A stretch of 64,000 bases of DNA, from assembly GCA_034670405.1 (NCBI GenBank), contig JAXDDX010000041.1, positions 1,185,001 through 1,249,000 of the forward strand, given 5' to 3'. Of this stretch, positions 1 through 12,619 are shown one piece after another. The notes below the pieces were generated by a model, which saw only the letters and a list, made by a program, of their open reading frames with translations, made no database searches and was not told the DNA's origin. The position numbers were made by a program, and so were the translations under genes. Numbering within the stretch: position 1 is the first letter of the stretch; every line of letters begins with the position of its first letter. The DNA is from Hoplostethus atlanticus (lineage: Eukaryota > Chordata > Actinopteri > Trachichthyiformes > Trachichthyidae).

Positions 1-1700
1 GCAGGCAGTACTGGAGAACCAGCCCACCACCTTGATTCTCTCCAGATTGCATCCAGCCCACGCCTCCAACAGCCCCTCGGTCTGCCACATTCCCCCCCGT
101 TGCCAGACTGAGGCTGAGCAGCCGTCTGCCACACTGGCCTTCAGTAGATGAAACCACCCCCCTTTCCTGCCAATATTGATATCTCTTAGAAATACAGCAC
201 ATTTTACAGTCAAACAAAGAGTATTGTTGCCTAAAGCTATTGCTGGAAAGTTCCAGCTGCCTTCTCAATGCTTTATACTTCATGAAAGTTATCTCATTAC
301 AAAGCAAGGTCAATTTTGTAAGTCTCAGTCTGGCATAGTCAAACTGGGAATACTGAAGTGGCTCTGATGATACGCTAAACAGCTGATGTGATCTACCCTT
401 GTCACCTTCCTGACTTTATGGTGTGTGGAGGGGAATTTCTGCCAGACAACACTCAGGAGAGGCAAAACAAAAAAAAAGCAGCCCTGTTTTATGAGACTAC
501 AAAATGTTCCGTATGTGTGGATTTGTGTTGTCAAGTGTTTCGGAGTGTGACGAAAACCTGGGGGAATGATTTCCGACATTGTCACAATTACACCGATTGG
601 CCCAAGGGGGGGCGCCACAATTACAGGTCCGACAAGACATTTGTTAGCCGAGTCGGCCAGGAGGTTGACGGAATCATTGGTGGGAGACGACATGTTTACT
701 GTTGCTTTCTTACAGTAAGATAAAAAAGCCTTTTAATGACGCTTCAAATATACTATGTAAATATAATGTATAAATATAATGCACAGAGCAGTAGACGTCT
801 TTTCCACATCGCTTCTCTGCTTTACGTCTCATCATATCGCCCGGGATCTCTTTGACTGTGTACTTCCCAGTTTTAGACCAAGCAGTAAATACATTATTAC
901 ATATTTAAACAATTCACAAACAGCTGTAAATATCAGACATGTGCAAGAAATAACAAGATAATGCTTTAATTTTCATAGATGTCTACTAAACCTTCACTTT
1001 TAAATCCTATGTTGTTTTTTTTTATTTTAAATCCTAGCCTCATTTTAGCCTAGACGCTAAAAACCAGGTAGGCGTCTTTTTAAACGGCTAATGCAATTAA
1101 TGATGACTTGTCATGAATTCCAGGTTGGCAAAGCATTTATACCAATACTTTTTAAACAACAGGTGTTAAATGATTTCAGAGCAAACATGGCATTCAGATA
1201 AAGCAATTCCCACTTTGTCATCATGCTATAGCTCAGTCGATTAATTTACATGTTTTCCACTTTCAGGGTGTTGCCGTGATGATTTGAAGTGATGCGGTAG
1301 CTTTTAAAAGCGCAAGCAATCACGTTTGTACATTTTAAACCATAGTGTATGTCCTCATAGTCAAGAAAAAGTATCAAAATCAACTTGATCATTTTGTTTT
1401 GAGGAGAAAAGAGAGGTGAAGACCACTGATTAGGGTGAGTTACATGAGTGAGTGAGATTGTAATTTCCAATAACCACAAGAGCACATAATAAGTGCACAT
1501 GAAAATGTCAAAATAAATATACTTACCCCAATGTACAATGGGAGATTACCGAGTTACCGAACACATTTTAGTGGAGTTTAAAATAGGTCTTTAAATCAAT
1601 TTGCAGGAAATTGCGTCATTATTTTCCAAATGTGTGGTTGAACCACTTAAAACTAGAGAGAGAGCTGCTGATAATAGACAAAAACTTGCACCGACTGAAT
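1..1700. other. Intergenic DNA, no gene seen
   Basis: Both strands carry only short frames full of chance-level sequence. The first ~180 bases are GC-richer than what follows and could be the edge of a conserved block cut by the window start. The rest is AT-rich with short homopolymers. No splice-flanked exon, repeat end or RNA gene is supported. Confidence 0.6.
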
Positions 1701-4700
1701 GAAATAGTTTTTTACTAAACTTAGTAGGGACAGCATCTAGGCGACAAGTGCAGGGCCTATCCTAGCCTCCCTGGGGCCCTGAACACACTCCTACTAGGGA
1801 GACCCCGACCTGACCCGTGTGAACCGCTTCCCACAGCCACATCGCAATACTGATGATGTCTACTGCCACTTCCAGTCCCACTGCATCGCTCCCTCCTTTA
1901 ACACAGTCGGGTCCATCTCTCCTACTAAAAGAAGTTTATAGAAGAAACTAATGTAGTTATTAATACAAATCAACGCACTAACAAGCAATGAAACAGTGAG
2001 ATTCATGAAGAATTATAATTAAGGTTGGGGACATAAATAATAATAAACAACATCATTAATCAGTAATTCCAATTAAGTAATTCCAATTTAATACAATTCA
2101 AAGAAATACCCCCATCAGATACTACTACTTATGCAACATCTTGGCTGATTATGAATGTGTCACTGGCCCCCACTGTTGTTTCTGCTTTCAGGATCTAATA
2201 GTATACCCTACACATTTAGTTATTCAGCCACATAACTTGTCGTTTACACCAATCAGCACGGATACACAAAGTATCGGGCCTTTCAAGTAATTCAGCCATG
2301 GCTGCAATATGAGCCAAAAGATTTTGTCTAATTACGGCACTAAACAGATCTGAAATGCTGCCCGGCCCAGGGACCACGCTGGTTCATTCCACTCTAACAA
2401 GTCAATTGGCGCTTGAAACACACAAAGTATCATCAGTTACTTAGTTGAGACGTCACGTTAGACTGCCGAGCAAATAGGCTGCGACGACAAGGGATGAAAA
2501 GCTGATCCATAGTTTCACCTTCCTGGTGTGAGTGGATGAAAGGGGACAGCTTCCAGCCCGGTGCTGAAAAGGAGCTGGCTTATTTCTTTAGCTTAATTGT
2601 CACCAGCAACAGGCTAGTCAGGTATTACCGGCCTTTGGTGTCAGAGAGAGAGACGAGCCTGGTTTGTAAAGCAGGCTAGCTAGCGCGCTAATAGCTAATG
2701 TTACTCTTTATTTGACGGAAAGAAGCAAAGAGAGAGAGAAAACAACTTCATGCCATCACTTTCATGCCATCTTTTTTCTTTTTTTTGGCCCTTGGGCAGG
2801 GTGGGGAGAAATGGCTTCAAAACAGTGAAAGATAAGTCCCTATTATCAGAGGGTGAGATCTGGAGTCTACTTTTTTGGTAAAGAAACAGGGAAGACGTCA
2901 ATACAAGAGTAGGGGTGAACAACTGAATCAATTTCTACAGCCCTAGAGTTGACGCCTCAGAATTTTTCCACCGAGCGTACTGGAGACATTATTTCCTACA
3001 TTTGTCCCTCAGTACATGCTTTTTTTTATGCTGTGGCATTCGTCGCTACTTCGGTCATGTTCTGTGTGTCAACAGCCTTAAGTTGCTTCAGTCTGTCAGC
3101 TTTCCCCTGGTCATTGTCATGCACTTTACAGACATCCAACACCGGCAGCTCCTGTCACACACACAGTTGTTAAATACTCAACTCTGTTCTGGCTGTGTAG
3201 TTAGATATTTATACTTATTTATACTCTGGATTCCTTAGACCTGTATATATTCCTGCTTATTTTACTATTAATATTATTTGTCTCCTACTGACTTCCATAG
3301 CTCAGTGCAATCTGGGTTCCAACAGAGACTTGTGCATACTGTATAGATAAGAGTCCTGTTGCTATATTTTCTGGTGAAGATTCAACACTGCATCACTTGT
3401 AGTTTGTCTTTTTTCATCATGTCGGTTTAGTGATACTCTCACGGTTGTTCCTGCCTGCACATTGTTAACATCCCTTCCAAAAATGCGATGCAGGGTTCTC
3501 TGATTCTTGAAAAGTATGCGGGAGCTTTTCAGCCATAGAAACGAATGAATCTCCTGAGCAACACGACTGAACCAGCTCCTCCATACAAATGGTCTCCTTG
3601 CGGCTTTCGGACGAGCATTTTCCCCTTGATATAATGCAACAAGGTGTCGTGAAAGATCACAGTTTGAACAGGGACTTTGCGCCTGTGGATTTGCTTCTCA
3701 ATCTCCATTCTTGTGGAGCATTTCAACTTTTGGGTATTTTGTCTCTGCCTTCCTCTTTTGTTTGACCTCCTGCTTTGTCTTTTTTTTTTCTTCCCCCTGC
3801 GTTGTTAAAACAGCGACTGACTGGCCACGGCATCACTGTCACTACTTTTGAACCGGGTTCAGAAAACCGGCCTGCCACGGGGTATCGGATTGGAACTGCA
3901 AACAGTACGGTTTAAAAGGATTTCTTGGCACGACCACATGAGTAACTTAGCAAAACAGCTAACAGATTTATTGGCAGTGCCACAAGGTAACAGTCGCTTT
4001 CTATTAACTTCATGGCGCAACCCAGAATAATTCAGCCTAATAATACATATCTAATTGGGAGGCGCGTAGTCTCGGTGGTTGGCACCGAAGGGTTTCACTT
4101 CATTTTTTATTGCAAAACAGAGAAAACACTGGACCTTCTTACAACAGCAAATTACTTTAATCCACAAGGAAAGAGCACAAGAGTACAAGGAATGTGACAT
4201 GTTGCATTAACAACTCACAAGTTAATGACACGGACTAGATATACAAACACTTCATGAGTAATTGGATTCCTCCACAAAATCCCCAAATAATAAGATAGAA
4301 AGTTACCCCACCGGAGCGGTAACTGGACGACGGGGAGTACGCCCCAAACCCCCAACCCGACACCGATACGGCGCCGAAAATGAGCCGAAGCTTACACGAT
4401 ACAACAGGGCACTGCTTCGTACTTCCCTTCCTCGTACTTCCCTTCCTCCCCCCTTCGTGAACCTCCGGGTCCTTATCTGTCCCCGAGCGAGGACGGAGAT
4501 TGAAGACCCCCGTCCCGCTCCTGACGTCGTAACTGATGAACGGCTATGGGACTGATTTCCAAACATCCATCTTTTCAAGCGGCCGGTTTACACAGGCGCA
4601 TCTAGAGGGAAGGTAGCCGAAAACATTCAAAGGATTATAAACCAAACAGTATTATGTATGTATGTGTGCCAGTCTGGGTTGAGATCAAATTTCGATTGCG

Positions 4701-4954
4701 AACTTGCTGGCAAAGAAAGGGAGTCTATGTATTATTCATCATGTTGGCATAAATAGAAAGGAGGGATTACGGCCTTGTGGGTAAAGGGTAAACATGTAGT
4801 CTGCGACAATAGAGCGATAGTTCTTGAGCAATATCTTGCAACTGATATATGTATATACTGATGTGCTGTGCTGCATGTGCACACTAGTGGACAGCACAGC
4901 ATCCGCACCGACCGGGTACCGGGACTTCAGGACCATAACTCCATCATATTCGTG
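1701..4954. other. Intergenic DNA, no gene seen
   Basis: No coding frame resembles a known protein. A GC-rich patch at about 1741-1930 has the look of an old degraded repeat, but I cannot assign it. The stretch at about 3960-4090 has several TAAT cores and little simple sequence, so it may be a weak regulatory block. The remainder holds nothing I can support. Confidence 0.55.
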
Positions 4955-5138
4955 GTGGCCGCCATCTTGGAGCCGTTCTCCCAGGTATAAAAAGGCGATT
5001 TCAACAAAATGACGGTAATACTTCTTCCGAGGTGAGGCGGAATTACGCGACAACAAAAAGTGCTGCCCCGGCCATTCGGCGGCGACGGCGGCGGTGGCAA
5101 TCTCGGAGCCGCTCTTCCAGGTTAAAAGAGATTTCAAC
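4955..5138. repeat. Local imperfect duplication with YY1-like motif
   Basis: Two related segments, 4955-5005 and 5093-5138, share the order: GGTGG, a CATCTTGGAGCC-like block, a TTCTCCCAGGT-like block, a run of A, and GATTTCAAC. The first copy has CCGCCATCTTGG (4959-4970), the reverse form of a YY1 site; the second copy has lost it. On the minus strand both copies stay open and give similar peptides (VEIAF...LGERLQDGGH and VEISF..LEERLRDCH). This could therefore be a duplicated piece of a decayed coding repeat rather than a promoter. Which of the two is unresolved. Confidence 0.55.
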
Positions 5139-5410
5139 GCGCCACTGGATAGGAATTATGGATGCGGGTTGAACATTACAAACAGGAGGCAGCCCGTTTC
5201 CCTGAGGAAAAGAAAATTACTCCTGAGCACAAAGGGAATGCATCAATGGCATGGCATACTGCCTAGTTTGTTATAATTACAAGCAAAAGCAGTTCTGAAT
5301 AGGCATCTTAATGACCAAACAAATTGTTGCATATTTCAAACCCATCTGGATAATTTTCTTAGGGAAAAAGTAATTGCTGTTTAGAAATGGTGAATGCTAT
5401 CTTTGTTGTG

Positions 5411-5411
<1 letters not shown>

Positions 5412-5446
<35 letters not shown>

Positions 5447-5455
5447 CTAAGATGA
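5412..5455. repeat. (CA)n microsatellite
   Basis: An uninterrupted CA run of 44 bases. Confidence 0.97.
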
Positions 5456-5740
5456 TTATGTAGGCAGTGCATAATGCCATTTCTTGCGGCTGCCAATGGA
5501 ACGTTACTTTGTAAGGTTCAACATAATGCAGATGTATTATAGTAAAAAGGGGAATGCTACTGAATTTCCACTTGCAACATCCACTACTTGCGAGCAACAA
5601 AGGAAGTGAAGTGTTTGCCCCGCCCTCTAATTTGTGATGTCACACTAATGTACCGCTCCGCCGAGAATGACTTTGCAAAGATGGAAAATGTACATATCTT
5701 AGTTGAAATATGACAGCGCTACTATGGGAAGGAGTTGTTT

Positions 5741-5774
5741 GTGGTGTATATGTGTGTGTGTGGTGTGTGTGTGT
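5741..5774. repeat. (GT)n-rich imperfect microsatellite
   Basis: A GT-rich stretch broken by GG and TATA interruptions. Confidence 0.85.
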
Positions 5775-6566
5775 AAAACTATTTGAACATTACTGGTATT
5801 TCTTATTTTCAGTGTCTGTCATATTTTAATGTGCCTGCCTTCCTGTCTACCTGTCAGTCAGTCAAGGACAATTCAATAAAGGTTGATTCAAATTGTCTTT
5901 GGAATTGTGCTCTTAAATTAGACATGATCCAATTTCCATCTTAATACACGGTCTTTGATACACACAGTTTACAGGTATGAATTAAACCTTATGACACTGT
6001 CTACAGCCAATGATAATGTGTTTTGAGAATGGAGCGCCATGCCACATGACAGCTAAGAATCCATTTCTTTATTTGGTATTTGGCTCCATCTGGTGGAGAT
6101 ATGAGGTCACAACAAATACATGCTGGAATATTGTGAACATTTCTCACCAGCCTCACAAATTATTTTCATTTTGCAAAACATGCCACCATAAAATAATTTG
6201 CCACAGAGCTCTGGGTATTTATAACCCATAGAACTGTCAACATGGTTCACATCCCGACCTATTCTATACTTCACAGTCCTTCACAGACATGTCTTTTTAT
6301 TTCCTGAAATGAATTGTCTAGAGCTCAAGTAAACTATACATGCATATATATATGGTCTTTATTTAGTATTTGAATGATTTGAATGGCTGTGTTTCACACC
6401 TACAGACTTGTGTGGGCTGTTTGGTTCAATATACTTGCATGGTGTGCCATCAGTAGAGGGCAGCATAGATCACTGAATAGGTACTTGCAAGCTGTTCAAA
6501 ATGTTTTGCTGCTGCAAACCAAATCCCACGCACCAAGCACCTCAGATCATATGAGAGATTTTGAAA
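5775..6566. other. Intergenic DNA, no gene seen
   Basis: AT-rich unique-looking sequence with an AATAAA at about 5875 and a short TATATA run near 6345. No exon, RNA gene or repeat boundary can be supported. Confidence 0.55.
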
Positions 6567-6799
6567 GTGGCTGCAGGTTTTCATCAAGTTAAATTTAATA
6601 TGTTTCAAGACCCTTTCAGTGCCCGTTATACTGTATTTAAGACCAATATCACTAATATTCCGATACGCTTTTAGGATGGTAGACCCGTTATTCCACTGAG
6701 AAATAACATTTTAAGACCTCTGATCCTGTATTAAGAGTTAAAGGCTGTATTCCACTGTGTTCAAGACTTTGAATTTTAGCACCCGCAGACACCCTGCAG
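6567..6799 (-). mobile_element. Short TIR repeat of the GCAGGGTGTCTGC type
   Basis: The left end reads GTGGCTGCAGGTTTT. The right end, read on the minus strand, is GTGTCTGCGGGTGCT preceded by CTGCAGG, so the two ends form imperfect inverted repeats about 230 bp apart. The interior is rich in AAGACC and TTTAAGAC words. I recognise this texture from abundant fish repeats that start GCAGGGTGTCTGC. It has no coding capacity. The class is uncertain; a non-autonomous DNA transposon is likely. Confidence 0.6.
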
Positions 6800-8029
6800 C
6801 AAAGAGTGGCATCTTAAAAGATTAAAGGGCAATTTGTGAGGAGTCCAAAGACAGAATATTCATACAACAGTGAAAATATTCTAGCACAGATGGAGACTTC
6901 ATCGCTTTCATGTCAGATGCTTCTTTGGGGGGTGGGGGGGATTGTTGATCAGCTGCAGCCTTGGCAGTAATGAGCAAAAACAGGTTGATCACAGGAATTA
7001 GGGGCATTTTTAAAGGATAGTGGGGTGAAGTGAGGTCGTTCACAGACAAAACCTAAATTGGCAAGTGGAATATTTTACAGATTGGATTTGTAGAGGTATT
7101 CAGTAATGAACTTCAATCAAGATAATGATGATTTTCTGTTTTTTGTGGAGTAGAAGCTATTTCTATGGAGCTGTATTGTAGCAGCATGGAGTTCCCTTTG
7201 TCTACGGACCTTGATCTAATCTATATTCACTCTCCAGTGCATTCCCGCTCGATCCGGGGAGCTTTTCAGTTACCTGACAATGATGAAACATCCACTGCAG
7301 AACAGAAAGTTCCGAGATTCCTTCTAATTGTTATGGATGACGATTCATTACGCAGGTTTTAAAAACATTTTTTTTACGAGTTGCGCCATCGAGCCTTTAT
7401 GATCGCAGATATTTCATTTTCATGTTACGCCGATGACATGCCGCCATATATCCTTTTGTAGGGATGATTACTCTTCCCGTCCTTGCACTCGCCCTGCTCA
7501 CGCGCGGGATGGAAACAACTTAAAACAAAAGAGAACGAGTGCAGGAAGCCTACGGGAAATGTCAACTTCCATTCTTCCTCCCCCACTCTCTCTCCCCCCG
7601 TCTCCAACCCTCTCTCCATTAAAAGTAAATTAGATAATAAAATGACTGAATGACCTCCCACTTGCCATCCTCCCATCTCCTGAAAACACATTTTCCCAAT
7701 ACATATCTCCAAAAGTTTACAACTTGGGCCACAAAAGCATAAAACATCTAATGTTTTTTTTTTTTTTTTTTGCAAAGAACGCCGCATGTTACAAATTGTG
7801 ATTTTTGCAGTGCCAGCATTTGACAGATTACAAAATGTTCATACCACCCCCCTTCAGATAATCTCTGTGTGACTGCAGCCTCTGGCTTTTGTGTGTGGAG
7901 TGTGTTCCAGAGGTCAGCTCCGATCTCATCTCCTATTTTCAACATTTGTTAAGCTCCATTCTCCTAAGCGTGTCCAAATAGGGTAATTCTGTGTTCAATT
8001 AAGCAGGGCAGACACAGGACATTCCACAC
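6800..8029. other. Intergenic DNA, no gene seen
   Basis: Mixed composition with a purine/pyrimidine-rich patch near 7570-7620 and a poly-T run. The open frames here owe their length to the poly-T and pyrimidine-rich sequence. Nothing functional is supported. Confidence 0.55.
7754..7771. repeat. poly-T run
   Basis: Eighteen consecutive T. It could be the fossil tail of a minus-strand retrocopy, but no target-site copy was seen. Confidence 0.9.
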
Positions 8030-8360
8030 AATGTCAATGTGATGGCGGCGAGAGTGAGCTATCAATTTGATAGACAGCAAAAGAGGTGGATAATAAGCTG
8101 TTGTATGTCCCCTGATTCTGCACCACCCAAGGCCATCCCCACAATTGAATTACACCGGTGCCCTGGTAAGTCACAGCTGATAGGCCCTCATGCGTTGCGA
8201 AAAGCCACCTTCCATCCTTCTTTCTGTGCTGTATAATTGTGCGGTTGTCTGTAGCTATCATGGAGCTGTCTCCTCACCAGCCACGGCCATGAAGCCAGAA
8301 TGAAGGGACCCGCTAGGCCACACAAAGCACTGCAGTTGTCCTTAGGCAAGAGGCCAGTGA
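8030..8360. promoter_or_regulatory. Candidate conserved non-coding element
   Basis: Balanced composition with no repeat signature. Near the start is a near-perfect palindrome, CTATCAATTTGATAG (8060-8074), which runs into TTGATAGACAGC, close to the known PBX-MEIS consensus TGATTGACAG. The calls of element and binding site are inferences from sequence texture; conservation was not tested. Confidence 0.35.
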
Positions 8361-8408
8361 GAGAGGAAAGAGAGAGGGTGGGGGTGGGAGAGCGAGAGAC
8401 AGAAAAAA

Positions 8409-8431
8409 AGAGAGAGAGAGAGAGAGAGAGA
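8409..8431. repeat. (GA)n microsatellite
   Basis: A GA run inside a longer purine-rich patch (about 8355-8450). Confidence 0.95.
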
Positions 8432-8449
8432 AGAGGAAAGTAGGGGGTT

Positions 8450-9470
8450 ATGGGCATGGGGTGATTCTGCTGCGCACAGTGAGCCAAATATCTCCAGGCC
8501 ACAAGCCAAGAGGCCAGTCACGGGGATGGCGTGCCAAGAGAATGCCATCCGGCCAGGTTGCACAGCCAGATAAAAAGCTCCGCCGGTTTGCCTGTAGCTC
8601 AACACAGACATCCCATAGATAGTACAGCAGCATGCGCTATCCTCTCCTCCTCTCTGGTGTCCTTCGCAGCCTTTGATTTAGAGCTGACATATTGGAAGTG
8701 AGTCGCTTTTCCTCTTGACACGCAGTTCAGAAAGGGAAATCCACCCCTAAACAGAATCCTCCTCTGATCTGGGATCAGTTCAGTCCAGCTCTGAGAACGT
8801 AGATACGTTCAGCCCAACGCGAGTGGCGAGAGAAAGGAACACTTTGACTTTGTTTGGAGACGAAGCCTGGAGCCTCTCTACTGACGTTCTCTGTGTTTGC
8901 ACTTTTAGCTAGTGATACTCTGAAACAAAAAAAAGTCCACTGGGCGTTGAGCTCAACAGATAGATAGACAAATAGGAATGAATAAGGAATTGCTATTTAT
9001 TTCCCTTTTGTCAACTGTGTTGAAACACAGGGGGATGTGGGGATGTGGGTAGGAGGATGAGCTGTTTGGCAGCCTCTGGAGATGGTAGCCGCCTCTCCTT
9101 TTTGGGATTTCACTGCAAACAAAACAATAAGAAAGAAAAGAATAAATAATAATAATAAATAATAAAAGAAGCCACTTCATCTTGCTGAGGCTTAAAATCT
9201 CATTTTTCTTAAAACAAATCGGAGAAATCTGCCGGCGAGGTGAGGACTTTGTTTTCAATACAGTTTCACTTGTCACAAAAGAAAAGAAGAATGATTTTAA
9301 GATTAGCTATTCTTTTTCCAGTTCAGTGAATCTACTTCCAGTTGTAGTTTCGGGGAGGGCGAGGAGTGTTGGGAGTTATTATTATTTTTTTTTAACTTTT
9401 ATTTCCTCAGAGAAGGTTTGCTGATCCGCTCATTTTTTCAACATCGCCTTGGTAAACACAGTTAGACACA
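8450..9470. other. Intergenic DNA, no gene seen
   Basis: No exon-like frame. It includes an AT-rich AATAAT stretch near 9140-9170 and a short T run near 9385. Nothing further is supported. Confidence 0.55.
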
Positions 9471-9612
9471 TTCAAACCTGGGAGCTGGGACCTGCCCAGG
9501 ACACCCGCAGCAATCTTGGGGGTTAAACGCCTTGTAGTTTTTAGAGGGATGGGAGGGATTTGAACTGGCAACCTTCCAGACACTAGCCTGCTTCCTTTAG
9601 GCTAACCCTTCT
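9471..9612. repeat. Degraded dispersed repeat fragment
   Basis: The segment contains GGGATTTGAACTGGCAACCTT followed by a C/T-rich CTAACCC end. That wording is common in fish tRNA-like and LINE-associated repeats (reverse of a tRNA box B region). No boundaries or target-site copies are visible, so only a fragment call is justified. Confidence 0.4.
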
Positions 9613-10152
9613 CCATTTAGCAGAAGGAGGGGGAGTACATGGAAGAATCCCAAATTTACCACAATAAAAGTCTACATCGGTGAAAATAATAAACCTGAAT
9701 GGCACTATTGGTTAACATGTTAACAAGTAATCAACAGTTTGGATTCCACATGTGACACTGAAATCACCACATAATAATCCATTCCCTGGCAGTCATTGAA
9801 TGGAATATGCCAAAATCGTTAAATGGGCAGTAATTCATCTATGACTTCTATTGACCTCTATTGGCGACCAGTAGCTATTGCAACAGTGTCGACCAGTTTC
9901 TGGCACAGCCCTCCAACCTATCCTCACCTATCACCGCTCCCGACCGCCTGGAGCTACGGTGGCCTGTAAATGACACAAAGTCACATTTTCACATTACAGA
10001 TTTGCATGTTATGAAAAGCAAGTAGGTTATAAAAGCCGAAAACCCCATCAACCCTCTGCACATGCATTATGGTCATTTTGTGCTATAGGGAAATACAAAA
10101 TGTACTTATTTTATTCTAGAAATCTATGGATTTGACTAATAGTTCATATGAG
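9613..10152. other. Intergenic DNA, no gene seen
   Basis: AT-rich sequence leading into the minisatellite; no gene or element boundary seen. Confidence 0.55.
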
Positions 10153-10499
10153 ATATTACATCATTAGTCAATATTACTATTACATCATAAGTGAATGTTA
10201 CTATTACATCATTCGTCAGTTACTAATACATCATTAGTCAATGTTACTATTACATCATTAGTCAATGTTACTTTTACATCATTAGTCAATGTTACTATTA
10301 CATCATTAGTCAGTTACTAATACATCATTAGTCAATGTTACTTTTACATCATTAGTCAATGTTACTATTACATCATTAGTCAGTTACTATTACATCATTA
10401 GTCAGTTACTAATACATCATTAGTCAATGTTACTATTACATCATTAGTCAATGTTACTTTTACATCATTAGTCAGTTACTATTACATCATTAGTCAGTT
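10153..10499 (+). repeat. 22/24-bp minisatellite, about 15 units
   Basis: Units share the core TTACATCATTAGTCA (some begin TTACTTTTACATC or TTACTAATACATC). They come in two lengths: 24 bp ending AATG and 22 bp ending CAG. Reading by length from the left gives roughly 24,24,22,24,24,24,22,24,24,22,22,24,24,22,22. The array decays at both ends and runs into a short (TTAC)n tail. It is not a CRISPR array, because there are no variable spacers. Confidence 0.95.
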
Positions 10500-10909
10500 A
10501 CTTACTTACTTATGTTACATCTCTTATGATGTTATAATCACCGCTTAATGTCATGTGTTTTTACATTTTTATTGCATTATCTGACAGTTATTATATTATC
10601 AGTTGCCATAGTTCATCGCATTCAGGACACATACTGCAGAACGACATATCTACAGTATAATAAAGCATTACTTCTCCTGTCAGTCAGTCTCAGGGGTCAA
10701 AACCCATTACTATGGGATAAAATGTGCTCATTAGGCCCTTGTGGAGCTCTACCACTGCAGTGAACACTGAGTCGGAGGAGGCCCTGCTGTCCCCTGTGGA
10801 CATATTATATGTCTGTACATGAGCCATTCTCCTCTTTTTCTTCGGCGCTTCACCTTGCATACCGACTCCGTTGCACTTTGATAGAAAGACATTCTTTTGT
10901 CCCGCCACC

Positions 10910-10955
10910 ATAATGTGTCTGTCTGTCATAATGTGTCTGTCTGTCTGTCTGTATG
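10910..10955. repeat. (TCTG)n microsatellite
   Basis: Two tandem copies of a block made of CATAATG and TCTG repeats, followed by further TCTG units. Confidence 0.9.
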
Positions 10956-11608
10956 TAGACAAATTCTTGTGAACACAACAACTCAAGAGCAATACATGGT
11001 AGACTTGTTTTGAGCACCTTGCTGCATAAATTGGCATTGGCATGAGAAAAAACACATTTTCTTAAAACCACTATAACTCCTTAATGTTTTATATCATATT
11101 ACAACCATGTGTTGTGTGTTATGTGAAGTCAGGTATGTTGACAAAGAAATATTTGCTAATTAATGTATTGATTAGCTTAATGAATGACCTCATTAACATA
11201 ACTGGTTATGTAGCATATAACACGATCATTATGGCGGCTCAAGTGCAGCTTGTGTTGCTTTGTCGGTCAACCGTTGCGTCTAACATCAACTTCAATTTAA
11301 TTAATAATGGTGTGATTTTGAAAGTTGCACAGAGTGCACAAGTACGCACGTGATTATGTGCCGAAATGAAAGTTAGGATGGCGTTTGTGGTCTTCCATAG
11401 TTGCCAAGTGCGTCGTTTTGGATCGTTTTAGATCAGGATTTAAATCTTTCTGACATCAGTTCAAAACTGTTTCAAAAGCTGTCTAAGTATGAATTTCTAA
11501 TCGTAATATCATATTGTGAAAATGCTGTGCTCCTTTGGGATGATGTTGAACTGATGTCACCTCTTGCATGTCACGATCCATCAAATGCTTGCTGGGAGTT
11601 CTCTCTAA
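10956..11608. other. Intergenic DNA, no gene seen
   Basis: AT-rich sequence; a TTTAATTAATAAT stretch lies near 11295. No element end or exon can be assigned. Confidence 0.55.
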
Positions 11609-11996
11609 ATGGCCCACAAACTGTCCGATCCAGTCTTTTGACATTTGCCCTTTGGTTGGATGTTTGTTGTGTTACTGCACCATTAGTGCATAGACTGTAT
11701 TTTCAGTATGGGCATCCCTTAACACAGGCAGTGTTCCTTGTATTAGTTCACTCACCAATTGTCTATTAAATATGATAGAATATTTCTTATGTTGAATGTT
11801 GCATGCATCTAAGTCTGAATAATTAAAAATGTACTAAATTATTAGTTTTGATCCAGCCCCATGAATAATTTCATTTTTACTAATTTGCTTGATTAACCAT
11901 TTCATTTAAACAGTGAATCATGGGACTGGCAGTGGGTTTCTCTGAGGAGTTACAGACACTGAGCTCTCTAACTGGATCCGCCAGTTTGTGGGCCAT
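11609..11996. mobile_element. 388-bp MITE, PIF/Harbinger-like target site
   Basis: The ends are 26-bp terminal inverted repeats: 11609-11634 begins ATGGCCCACAAACTG and ends GATCCAGT, and 11971-11996 is its reverse complement with only two mismatches. A TAA sits directly outside each end (11606-11608 and 11997-11999), as expected for the 3-bp TWA target site of PIF/Harbinger elements. The interior has no protein-like frame. Structure is seen directly; superfamily is inferred from target-site length and sequence. The low divergence between the two ends suggests a moderately young copy. Confidence 0.85.
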
Positions 11997-11999
11997 TAA

Positions 12000-12619
12000 T
12001 CTGGGTCTGCATGTACCCCCATGAGGAAAGCAACTTTTTGCTACTGTAACTGGTCAGGAATGATCCACTGTAGGCCGAGGAGTGAAATATCATTGATCCA
12101 GGGAACAATTATTTCAGGGAAAGCAGCTCAAAAGTCATGTTCGTGCTAAAATTCAAGAGTTCTGTTCCCTTGAAACACGAAAAAAGTTAGAACTTCATTT
12201 TTTTTTTACCTGTTCCTAAGTCGATATAATGAGTTCAAAATGAAAGAAAAAATGGATCTAAAGGTAAAAGTAAAGGCATCCCAGCAAAACTTTTTCAGTT
12301 AGATGAAACTTAGAAATAGGATTCTTCAAGAGAATCCCATTTTTTTTCTCTTGCCCCTTCTTTAATATCACACAAATCACATGAAGCTCATCATTCAATA
12401 TCCCCAAAAACAACTGTTATCAGGTTGCCAACCGAGCACTTCCGCAAAGAGATCCATCAAACGATCACATATTCTACTAGTGAAAGTGAAAACGATCCAC
12501 GGGGGCTGGACCCAGGCCATTCAATTACTGTACTAAGTTGTACGTTGCCAAACCACAGCGTGACGTCAATTTCACCTACACAGCTAAATCCGTGTTCGTC
12601 GACCTGACCTCCTGTGGTC
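12000..12619. other. Intergenic DNA, no gene seen
   Basis: AT-rich with several short A and T runs. No supported exon or repeat. Confidence 0.55.

Noticed and set aside
10153..10499. CRISPR-like array
   Set aside because: Contiguous tandem units without unique spacers, in a eukaryotic setting: a minisatellite.
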